The position numbers and the translations under genes were made by a program. From contig NZ_NEVJ01000002.1 of assembly GCF_002261425.1 (NCBI RefSeq), forward strand, positions 1-64,000: a DNA stretch of 64,000 nt, written 5' to 3'. Shown here piece after piece: positions 57,662 through 64,000 of the stretch (position 1 is its first letter; every line of letters begins with the position of its first letter). The DNA is from Bordetella genomosp. 9 (GTDB lineage Bacteria > Pseudomonadota > Gammaproteobacteria > Burkholderiales > Burkholderiaceae_B). The notes beneath the pieces are model-generated. The model ran no database searches, was not told where the DNA came from, and saw only the letters and a program-made list of their open reading frames with translations.

Positions 57662-58627
57662 CTACATCAGTTTGGCAAGTTCGGTGACTGGCAACCCCAC
57701 TTGCCGCGCAAGGTCCTTCCTGGACAACTTGCCGCTTGCCAGGAGAAGCTTGGCATTCTCTTGTCTCAAGGTTTTGAGCAGCTCCTGGGGCGGCACGCCG
57801 AAGTGCTGCTTGAATCTGCGCTGAAACGTCCGGCGTGACATATTGCACCGATCGGCCATGTCATCCACGGTCCATGGCGCGGCCAGGCTCTTTTCCATGC
57901 TGCCGATCAGATCCCGGAATGGCGCGCTGGCACGGTCCTGCACGCGCAGGGTCTGGCTGTACTGCCGCTGGTCGCCGCTTCGCCTCAAATAGACCACCAG
58001 GCGCCGGGCAACGCGCTGGGCAAGCGCGATGCCGCAATCGTGTTCGATCAGTGTCAGCGCCAGATCGATACCGGCAGTGACGCCGGCGGTCGTCCAGTAT
58101 TTTCCGCTTTCGCAAAAGATACGTTCATCGACAACGTCCAGGTGCGGAAACGCCTGGCGAAGCCGGTCGGCGTTGCGCCAATGCGTCGTGACGGGCCGTC
58201 CGTCCAGAAAGCCGGCTGAGGCGAGTAGGAATGCACCGGTGCAGACGCTGCAGGTTCGAGCAGTGCTCAGGTCGCACGCGCGCAGCCATTGCAGGATGGC
58301 AGGATCCTGAGCGGCGCGATGCACACCGTCCCCGCCAGGGACGATCAGCGTGTGCAAGCGAAAGTCGATCGCCGCGTCCAGGGTGTGGTCGACCAGCAGG
58401 CGTAAGCCTCCGTCAGTGCTTTGCGCGGGAGTTTCGGGGCCAAAGCTGGACAGGTGATAGCGCTGGTATCCGAGTTCATCGTTGGCGGTCGTGAAGGCCT
58501 GCCAGGGACCGCTCAGGTCTATCGGTTGAAAGCCGGGGAAAACGAGAAAGCCAATGTGAAGTGGCGCAATTCCCTCTGCTTTTGGCGCATGTTCATTCAC
58601 GAAGACCTCTACCTTGGAGACTTTCAA
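57662..58627 (-). CDS. GlxA/FtrA-type regulator: DJ-1/PfpI domain plus AraC helix-turn-helix
   Basis: About 312-321 residues. The start is unclear: a TTG at 58627 or a GTG at 58600. The N-terminal class I amidotransferase-like domain has IGFLVFPGFQPIDLSGPWQA, TLIVPGGDG and the nucleophile-elbow region SVCTGAFLLASAG. The C-terminal AraC domain begins with WTVDDMADRCNMSRRTFQRR, but the second helix-turn-helix stops early (LSRKDLARQVGLPVTELAKL), about 20 residues short of the usual end. It is divergent from a stand-alone DJ-1/PfpI gene, which it probably controls. Confidence 0.83.
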   Translation of the reverse strand: MKVSKVEVFVNEHAPKAEGIAPLHIGFLVFPGFQPIDLSGPWQAFTTANDELGYQRYHLSSFGPETPAQSTDGGLRLLVDHTLDAAIDFRLHTLIVPGGDGVHRAAQDPAILQWLRACDLSTARTCSVCTGAFLLASAGFLDGRPVTTHWRNADRLRQAFPHLDVVDERIFCESGKYWTTAGVTAGIDLALTLIEHDCGIALAQRVARRLVVYLRRSGDQRQYSQTLRVQDRASAPFRDLIGSMEKSLAAPWTVDDMADRCNMSRRTFQRRFKQHFGVPPQELLKTLRQENAKLLLASGKLSRKDLARQVGLPVTELAKLM

Positions 58628-58638
58628 GGGGATTCTGT

Positions 58639-59316
58639 ATGCAAGTCAATTTTCTGCTCTTTTCCGCGGTCACTCAACTCGATTTGACGGGTCCGTACGA
58701 GGTTCTGGCTCGTGCGCCAGGCTTCGAGATCGATCTGGTCTCGCCATCGATGGAGCCGGTCCGATCCGACCGCGGCTTGACCCTGCTACCCACCGCGACG
58801 TTCGATACGGCCAAGCCCTGCGACCTGTTGGTCGTTCCCGGTGGGCCGGGGACTGACGACGCCTTGGTAGACCCCCGCTGGGTGGATTTCACTGCCCGCC
58901 AGGCCGCGCAGGCCAGGTTCGTCTTCGGCATTTGCACCGGATCGCTTCTGTTGGGCGCAGCCGGATTGCTTCGTGGACGGCGCGCCGCATGCCATTGGCA
59001 GGCACGAGAGTTCCTGAGTGAATTCGGCGCCATTCCTGATGAATCCCGCATGTGCGCGGACGGCAACATCTTCACGTCGGGCGGTGTGACTTCCGGCATC
59101 GATATGGCCATCAAAGTGGTCGCCATCCTGCTCGGCGACGACGCCGCGCGGCAAATCCAACTGCAGATCGAATACGATCCGGAGCCGCCATTCGCCGGCG
59201 GCACGCCGCGCACGTCTCCCGACCATATCGTCCAGCGCTGCCTGGATGCCACCCGCAAGCGTCACGCTATTCGCGCACAAGCCGTCGCCCAGGCCGCGCG
59301 GGCGCTGGACGCGTAA
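58639..59316 (+). CDS. DJ-1/PfpI family protein (isonitrile hydratase-like)
   Basis: 225 residues from the ATG at 58639. TQLDLTGPYEVLARAPGFEI, LLVVPGGPGTDDAL and the nucleophile elbow FGICTGSLLLGAAGLL with Cys, then GRRAACHW, are typical of the isonitrile-hydratase-like branch. It is divergent from the GlxA-type regulator with only ~11-38 bases between start codons, so the two share a control region. A Bug receptor gene follows 19 bases downstream. Confidence 0.85.
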   Translation: MQVNFLLFSAVTQLDLTGPYEVLARAPGFEIDLVSPSMEPVRSDRGLTLLPTATFDTAKPCDLLVVPGGPGTDDALVDPRWVDFTARQAAQARFVFGICTGSLLLGAAGLLRGRRAACHWQAREFLSEFGAIPDESRMCADGNIFTSGGVTSGIDMAIKVVAILLGDDAARQIQLQIEYDPEPPFAGGTPRTSPDHIVQRCLDATRKRHAIRAQAVAQAARALDA

Positions 59317-59335
59317 AGCGACGACGGAGCGCATC

Positions 59336-60307
59336 ATGAAATTGTTGAAGAGAGGACTCGCCGCAGCGCTTACGTTCTTTGTCCTTGCGTCAGGCGCCGC
59401 GCATGCGGCTTTTCCGGATCATCCGATCACGCTGATCGTGCCGTACGCCGCGGGTGGCCCGATGGACCGGCTTGCGCGTCAGCTCGCCGCCAAGCTCGTT
59501 CCCCAGCTTCACCAGCCGATCGTCGTCCTCAACCGGGGTGGCGCGGGCGGCAACATCGGCGCGGTGACCGCCAAGCACGCCGCGCCGGATGGGTACACGC
59601 TATTCCTCGATCACATCCATATGGCGACGGCACCATCGCTCGAGCGCAAGCTGGACTTCAAGCCGCTGGAAGACTTTACCCCTCTGGGCATTTTCGTCGA
59701 GTCTCCGCTGGTCCTGATAGCCCGGCCTGGGATTCCCGCCGACAACAAGGACGACTTCCTGCGTTGGTTGGCGAGTCAAGCCCAGGTCAGCATGGCCAAC
59801 GCAGGAACAGGCTCGGCCTCGTTCCTGTGCGGTTCGCTATTGCAGTCCGGGCTGAGAAAACATATCACCATGGTTCCGTATCGGGGAACGGGGCCGGCGA
59901 TGATCGACCTGCTTAGCGGCCAGGTCGATCTCATGTGCGATTTGACCGCCAATGCCATTCCTCAAATCCAGGCGGGAAAGGTCGAGGCGATCGCCGTTAC
60001 TGTTTCGCAGCCGCTGATTGGCACTGCCTTGGCAACCACGCCGACGATGCGGGATTTCGGCATCCCCATTGCACCATTGACGGTCTGGTATGGACTTTAC
60101 GCTCCGGCCAAGGCCCCCGATCCTGTAGTCCGGAAAATTTCAGAGGCACTCCAGAACGTGGTGCGGGACCCTGAATTCCAAAAGGAACAGGCGGACGCGG
60201 GTCTTAAGGTCATCAAGGATGAACGGCTCACCCCGGAAGGTCACCGGGATTTCCTTCAGGCAGAAATCAAGAGGTGGGGCTCCGTGATCCAGGAGCCTGG
60301 CAATTGA
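59336..60307 (+). CDS. Bug-type tripartite tricarboxylate receptor protein
   Basis: 323 residues from the ATG at 59336. The signal peptide MKLLKRGLAAALTFFVLASG is cleaved after AHA. ITLIVPYAAGGPMDRLARQL, NRGGAGGNIGAVTAKHAAPDGYT and MVPYRGTGPAMIDLLSGQVD are family hallmarks. The extra-cytoplasmic receptor probably binds a carboxylate linked to the adjacent DJ-1-like protein's pathway. No TctA/TctB membrane genes are near, as usual for Bordetella Bug proteins. Confidence 0.9.
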   Translation: MKLLKRGLAAALTFFVLASGAAHAAFPDHPITLIVPYAAGGPMDRLARQLAAKLVPQLHQPIVVLNRGGAGGNIGAVTAKHAAPDGYTLFLDHIHMATAPSLERKLDFKPLEDFTPLGIFVESPLVLIARPGIPADNKDDFLRWLASQAQVSMANAGTGSASFLCGSLLQSGLRKHITMVPYRGTGPAMIDLLSGQVDLMCDLTANAIPQIQAGKVEAIAVTVSQPLIGTALATTPTMRDFGIPIAPLTVWYGLYAPAKAPDPVVRKISEALQNVVRDPEFQKEQADAGLKVIKDERLTPEGHRDFLQAEIKRWGSVIQEPGN

Positions 60308-60487
60308 TCCGAGATCGCTTTACCTGAGCACCAGCCTGTACTGAGGGCTGCAATTTTTCGATTTTCAAGGAAAGTGCTGATCGATTCCTGCGATTTTTCA
60401 GAAATGCGGGGTGACGCAATATGTGCGTACGCCACGGCCTTGTGGCCTACCCATCGAGTTTCTGCCTCGCCAGGCAAGGAGATCATC

Positions 60488-61702
60488 ATGTCCGCCTTCC
60501 ATCCCTTTATCCGTAAAGCCTTGATCGCGGCTCCCCTGGCCGCGGTGGCACCCGCTTCGATAGCCGCATTGGGCATGCCCGCGGGGGCGGCTCCCATCAA
60601 GCCCATCCAGGTCCAGCACCAGGCGCGTGAGAAGGCTTACGGCAAGCTGGAAACCGTGGCGATCTTTCACGATGCCATGCCGACCGGCGTGACGGTGACG
60701 GAAACGGGCCGCATCTTCGTCAATTTCCCGCGCTGGGGCGATGACGTGCCCTTCACCGTGGGCGAGGTGCGCGGCGGCAAGGTGGTTGCCTATCCGGATG
60801 CCGCCGTGAATCGCGGCGACGCGGGATCGCCGGGCAGCCAGTTCATCAGCGTGCAGAGCGTGGTGGCGGACGGCCGCAATCATCTCTGGGTGCTGGATAC
60901 GGCCGCGCCGAAGTTCGGGCCGCCGGAGGCGGGCGGCGCCAAGCTGGTGGCCGTCGACCTGGGCACCAACAAGATCGTGAAGACCATCATTTTCCCGCCG
61001 AACGTGATGCGGCCGCAGACTTACGTCAATGACGTGCGCTTCGACTTCCGGGTCGGCAAGGCGGGCGTGGCGTACGTGACGGATTCGTCGTTGAGCGGCA
61101 CGGGCGGCATTATCATCGTCGACCTGGATAGCGGCACGGCGGTGCGGCGCCTGACCGGCGATCGGTCGACCTCCGCCGATCCCGCTTTCGTGGCGGTCGT
61201 GGAAGGCGAAACGCTGATCGGGCGCAACCCGGACGGCACCACGTCGCCGTTCACGGTGGCATCCGATGGCATCGCGCTGTCGCCGGATGGCAAGACGCTG
61301 TACTTCTCGCCCCTGTCCAGCCGCCATCTGTATTCGGTGCCGACCGATATCCTGCGCGACCCGAATGCCAGCGACGCGCAGGTGGCCGCCGCCGTCAAGG
61401 ACCTGGGCGAGAAGGGCGCTTCCGATGGCCTGGAAGCGGACGCGAACGGCGCGGTCTATGCCGGCGACTACGAGCGCAACTCGATACGCAAACTGCGTCC
61501 CGGCGGCCAATGGGAAACGATCGCGCACGATCCGCGCATCCTGTGGCCGGACACCATGTCGATCGGTCCCGACGGTTACCTGTACTTCACCGTCAACCAG
61601 TTGCATCGGCAGCCCGGTTTTCACGCGGGCAAGGACTTGCGGCAGAAGCCCTACAGCCTGTTCCGCATCCGCATCGACAGCGCGCCGGCGCCGACGCATT
61701 GA
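60488..61702 (+). CDS. Secreted beta-propeller protein (royal jelly/dopachrome tautomerase-related)
   Basis: 404 residues from the ATG at 60488 with AGGAG upstream. A signal peptide-like leader (residues 1-35, FIRKALIAAPLAAVAPASIA) is followed by a propeller with GRIFVNFPRWGDDVPFTVGE, NHLWVLDTAAPKFG, YVNDVRFDFRVGKAGVAYVT and GASDGLEADANGAVYAGDY. These are signatures of the major royal jelly protein family. A role in processing an aromatic or quinone compound is possible, but unproven. Confidence 0.85.
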   Translation: MSAFHPFIRKALIAAPLAAVAPASIAALGMPAGAAPIKPIQVQHQAREKAYGKLETVAIFHDAMPTGVTVTETGRIFVNFPRWGDDVPFTVGEVRGGKVVAYPDAAVNRGDAGSPGSQFISVQSVVADGRNHLWVLDTAAPKFGPPEAGGAKLVAVDLGTNKIVKTIIFPPNVMRPQTYVNDVRFDFRVGKAGVAYVTDSSLSGTGGIIIVDLDSGTAVRRLTGDRSTSADPAFVAVVEGETLIGRNPDGTTSPFTVASDGIALSPDGKTLYFSPLSSRHLYSVPTDILRDPNASDAQVAAAVKDLGEKGASDGLEADANGAVYAGDYERNSIRKLRPGGQWETIAHDPRILWPDTMSIGPDGYLYFTVNQLHRQPGFHAGKDLRQKPYSLFRIRIDSAPAPTH

Positions 61703-61708
61703 CGCGGT

Positions 61709-62011
61709 TCAGAATGTCGTGAACAGACTGCGCATGACGACAGGCGCGTCGGTGAAGTTCTTCACATCGTCCATCACCTGCTGCGTTTTCGGGCTGGCAA
61801 GCGCGTCATGGACGCCTTGTTCCGAGGAAAAGGTATACACGCCTATCGATTTCCATTCGCCGTTTTCGGCGTATGGGAAGTATGCCTCCGCCGACTGGAG
61901 TCCATGCTCCGCCCAGCATGACTTTGCCAGCTTGAAGTGTTCATTGGCGTAATAGTCGCGGTCGAACCTTACGTTGGCGTCGCCAGCGCAAACAACGATC
62001 ATCTTCGTCAT
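61709..62011 (-). CDS. EthD-like small dimeric ferredoxin-fold protein
   Basis: 100 residues from the ATG at 62011 with GGAAGA upstream. MIVVCAGDANVRFDRDYYAN, HFKLAKSCWAEHGLQ and IGVYTFSSEQGVHDALASPK match the EthD family pattern, small proteins often accompanying degradation enzymes. It is followed on the same strand by nothing and preceded by the dehydrogenase gene at 62061-62813, likely one operon. Confidence 0.78.
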   Translation of the reverse strand: MTKMIVVCAGDANVRFDRDYYANEHFKLAKSCWAEHGLQSAEAYFPYAENGEWKSIGVYTFSSEQGVHDALASPKTQQVMDDVKNFTDAPVVMRSLFTTF

Positions 62012-62060
62012 GTTTTCTTCCATCATTTGTCCGAGGGCCCGTGTGGGCGTGTGTGGCCAT

Positions 62061-62813
62061 TCAGGCGCTTATGCCGCCGTCGACAAGAATGCCCGAACCG
62101 GTGATGTAGGCGGCGTCGGGTCCCGCGAGGAAGGCGACGGCCTGGGCGACTTCCCGAGGCTTGCCGTAGCGGGCAATGGACAGGCTGGGAAGGACGGCAG
62201 CCGCGATAGGGCCGTCCGCGGGATTCATGTCGGTGTCGATGGGACCCGGGCGGACCAGATTGACGGTGATGTCCCTGGGGCCCAGTTCACGGGCGAGACC
62301 TCGCGTGAAGCTTTCCATCGCGGATTTGGTGGCTGCGTAGACCGCTATGCCGGCGAACGGGACGGACAAGCCCGCATTGCTGCCTATGGTGATGATGCGG
62401 CCGCCATTCGGAATGTGTTTCAGCGCGGCCTGCGTGGCGATGAAAACGCCGCGCACGTTCACGTCCAGCTGCAGGTTGATCTCCTCCAGCGTATGTTCGG
62501 AGAAAGGGCCCGCGATCAGGACGCCGGCATTGTTGACCAGGATATCGATGCCGCCGAGTTCGGCGACGGTCCGTTCGACTGCGGTCCGCGCGGCTTCCGG
62601 GCTGGCCGCATCGGCCTGGATGGCGGCTGCCTTGCGGCCTTGGGCACGAATCTCGGCGGCGACGCCCGCGGCCTTGTCGGCCGATTTTTCGAAGGTGATG
62701 GCGACGTCGGCGCCGTCTTCGGCGAGCTTGAGCGCGATGGCCGCGCCTATGCCACGGGCCGCGCCGGTAACCAGCGCGCGTTTGCCGGCGAGACGAAGAA
62801 TGGGGGTGTTCAT
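62061..62813 (-). CDS. Short-chain dehydrogenase/reductase (3-oxoacyl-ACP reductase-like)
   Basis: 250 residues from the ATG at 62813 (MNTPILRLAGKRALVTGAAR). TGAARGIG, NNAG, YAATKSAMESF and the C-terminal YITGSGILVDGGISA are complete. A palindromic operator-like sequence lies 21 bases before the start, suggesting regulation by a TetR-type repressor not in view. Confidence 0.9.
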   Translation of the reverse strand: MNTPILRLAGKRALVTGAARGIGAAIALKLAEDGADVAITFEKSADKAAGVAAEIRAQGRKAAAIQADAASPEAARTAVERTVAELGGIDILVNNAGVLIAGPFSEHTLEEINLQLDVNVRGVFIATQAALKHIPNGGRIITIGSNAGLSVPFAGIAVYAATKSAMESFTRGLARELGPRDITVNLVRPGPIDTDMNPADGPIAAAVLPSLSIARYGKPREVAQAVAFLAGPDAAYITGSGILVDGGISA

Positions 62814-62833
62814 GCGATATCCCTGATCCGGAC

Positions 62834-62859
62834 ATTTATATATCAATCGGTATATAAAT
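62834..62859. promoter_or_regulatory. Palindromic operator-like site
   Basis: ATTTATATA and TATATAAAT are perfect 9-base arms around an 8-base spacer (TCAATCGG). It lies in the divergent control region between the dehydrogenase gene and the catalase-family gene. Confidence 0.65.
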
Positions 62860-63005
62860 ACTATCGCCCGTGGGGTTGATCTGCAAGAACTTTATGGAAT
62901 AATCAGTACAGAATTGGACCGTACGAGGATTCGACATGAAATTTGATCGAACTGCGCCGCCCGCCCGCAGGGCCGGACGGCTGGCTCCGTCAGGCGGGGG
63001 TGGCA

Positions 63006-64000
63006 ATGAATGATCCGAAACACAAAGTGCGGTCCGCGGGCGGTGACGGTTTGCGTCTCGTCGGGATCGGCGTGATCGTCATCGCGGCCGCGGGCGCTTT
63101 CGCCTACACGGCCGGCTGGCTGAGCCCCACGCGCATCACCCCGGAGAAAGTCGTCGATTCACTGGCGCCTCCCGGCGGACCGGTGAAAGGCTATCGTCGG
63201 AATCACGCCAAAGGCATCTGCTTTACCGGCACCTTCGAAGCCAATGGGGCAGGCGCCGATCTGTCGCGCGCGTCGGTATTCAAGGCGGGTGCCTACCCGG
63301 TCACGGGGCGGTTCAATCTGGCCGGTCCGATTCCGACCATGGCGGATGGCACCGGGCGGGTGCGCGGGCTCAGCTTGCGGATTCAGCCGCCCGACGGGCA
63401 GGAATGGCGCACCGCCATGCTCGACGCGCCGATTTTCCCGGTCGCGACGCCAGAGGACTTCTATGCACTGCAACTGGCCTCCGCGGACAAGGAAAATCCC
63501 GCCGCCATGAAGCAGTTCGCCGCCACGCATCCTTCGCTGGGGGCTTTCGGCGCGTGGGCGCACAGCGCGCCGTTTACCGAGTCATACGCCGAGGATCGCT
63601 ACAACAGCCTGAACAGTTTCGTGCTGACCGATGCGAAAGGCGAAAACAGGGCGGTGCGCTGGTCGTTCGTGCCGGCTGCCACCGCGGTGCCCATCCCGCC
63701 CGAAGAGTTGGCCAAGCGCGACCCCGACTTCCTGTCCAAGGAAATCGTCGGACGCGTCGCGTCCGGCGCGCAGAAGTGGGCCTTGGTGCTGACGATCGCC
63801 GACAAGGGCGATCCGACCGCTGATCCGACCCAGGCCTGGCCGGACAGCCGCCGCAAGGTCGACGTCGGTACGCTGGTGGTGAGCCGGATCGAAGCCGAGG
63901 CGGACGGCCCATGCCGCGACATCAACTTCGATCCCACCGTGTTGCCCACCGGCATGAGTACATCGGACGACCGCTTTCCCGCCGCCCGTTCGGCGGCCTA
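63006..64000 (+). CDS. Catalase-family peroxidase (SrpA-like), 3' end outside window
   Basis: 331 codons are in the window; no stop is reached. An N-terminal membrane anchor or signal (LRLVGIGVIVIAAAGAFAYT) is followed by the catalase core. The RRNHAKGICFTGTFEANG segment contains the distal catalytic His; TGRFNLAGPIPTMADGTG and RGLSLRIQPPDG are also typical. Periplasmic catalase-like haem peroxidases of this type are about 340-360 residues, so only the last few residues are missing. A 25-codon frame (62936-63013) overlaps its start. Confidence 0.85.
   Translation, partial: MNDPKHKVRSAGGDGLRLVGIGVIVIAAAGAFAYTAGWLSPTRITPEKVVDSLAPPGGPVKGYRRNHAKGICFTGTFEANGAGADLSRASVFKAGAYPVTGRFNLAGPIPTMADGTGRVRGLSLRIQPPDGQEWRTAMLDAPIFPVATPEDFYALQLASADKENPAAMKQFAATHPSLGAFGAWAHSAPFTESYAEDRYNSLNSFVLTDAKGENRAVRWSFVPAATAVPIPPEELAKRDPDFLSKEIVGRVASGAQKWALVLTIADKGDPTADPTQAWPDSRRKVDVGTLVVSRIEAEADGPCRDINFDPTVLPTGMSTSDDRFPAARSAA

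Overview
The window reads as a high-GC betaproteobacterial chromosome of the Alcaligenaceae (Bordetella/Achromobacter type). The evidence is the gene order dnaX-ybaB-recR behind a small 4.5S RNA, carA-carB followed by greA, yhbY-rlmE-ftsH-folP-glmM, divergent ppx/ppk next to pstSCAB, and two Bug-type (TctC-like) receptors, a family strongly expanded in Bordetella. The assignment rests on gene order and protein character; no database search was run.

Positions 1 to about 18,600 are a P2-like prophage structural block: tail fibre H and baseplate I, J, W, V on the minus strand, tail completion S and R, a lysis cassette (Rz1, Rz, muramidase, two small membrane proteins), tail X, head L, terminase M, capsid N, scaffold O, then terminase P and portal Q on the plus strand. 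At the far left the fibre gene ends head-on against a second, oppositely oriented fibre C-terminus, and a third alternative end runs in from the window edge. A 17-bp inverted repeat in the same reading frame makes this look like an invertible fibre-switching segment. Right of the portal gene there is no integrase, repressor or replication gene in view. Instead there is cargo: a DUF4238-like gene, a Gly-rich repeat protein, a pair made of an NA37 nucleoid-associated-like protein and a three-helix membrane protein, an AlpA-like regulator, and an intergenic cluster of CCTAACC heptamers.

18,755-21,135 is a short border zone with a Bug receptor, a decayed vapC toxin gene and an unrecognised 292-residue protein. 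From 21,305 to about 54,800 lies ordinary core genome: 4.5S RNA, dnaX/ybaB/recR, a CoA-transferase with a SsuABC/NMT1-type ABC transporter, carAB, an LpxO-like hydroxylase, a reductase and a phosphatase, a FlxA-like protein, an NCS2 uracil permease, greA, yhbY, rlmE, ftsH, folP, glmM, then a phosphate-starvation block (OlsB-like acyltransferase, ppx, ppk, pstS, pstC, pstA, pstB) in which three promoters carry Pho-box-like sequences.

54,800-64,000 is more accessory: an aldolase, tRNA-Pro(UGG), a peroxiredoxin, short-chain dehydrogenases, a GlxA-type regulator facing a DJ-1/PfpI protein, a Bug receptor, a royal-jelly/dopachrome-tautomerase-like secreted protein, an EthD-like protein, and a catalase-family peroxidase cut by the window end.
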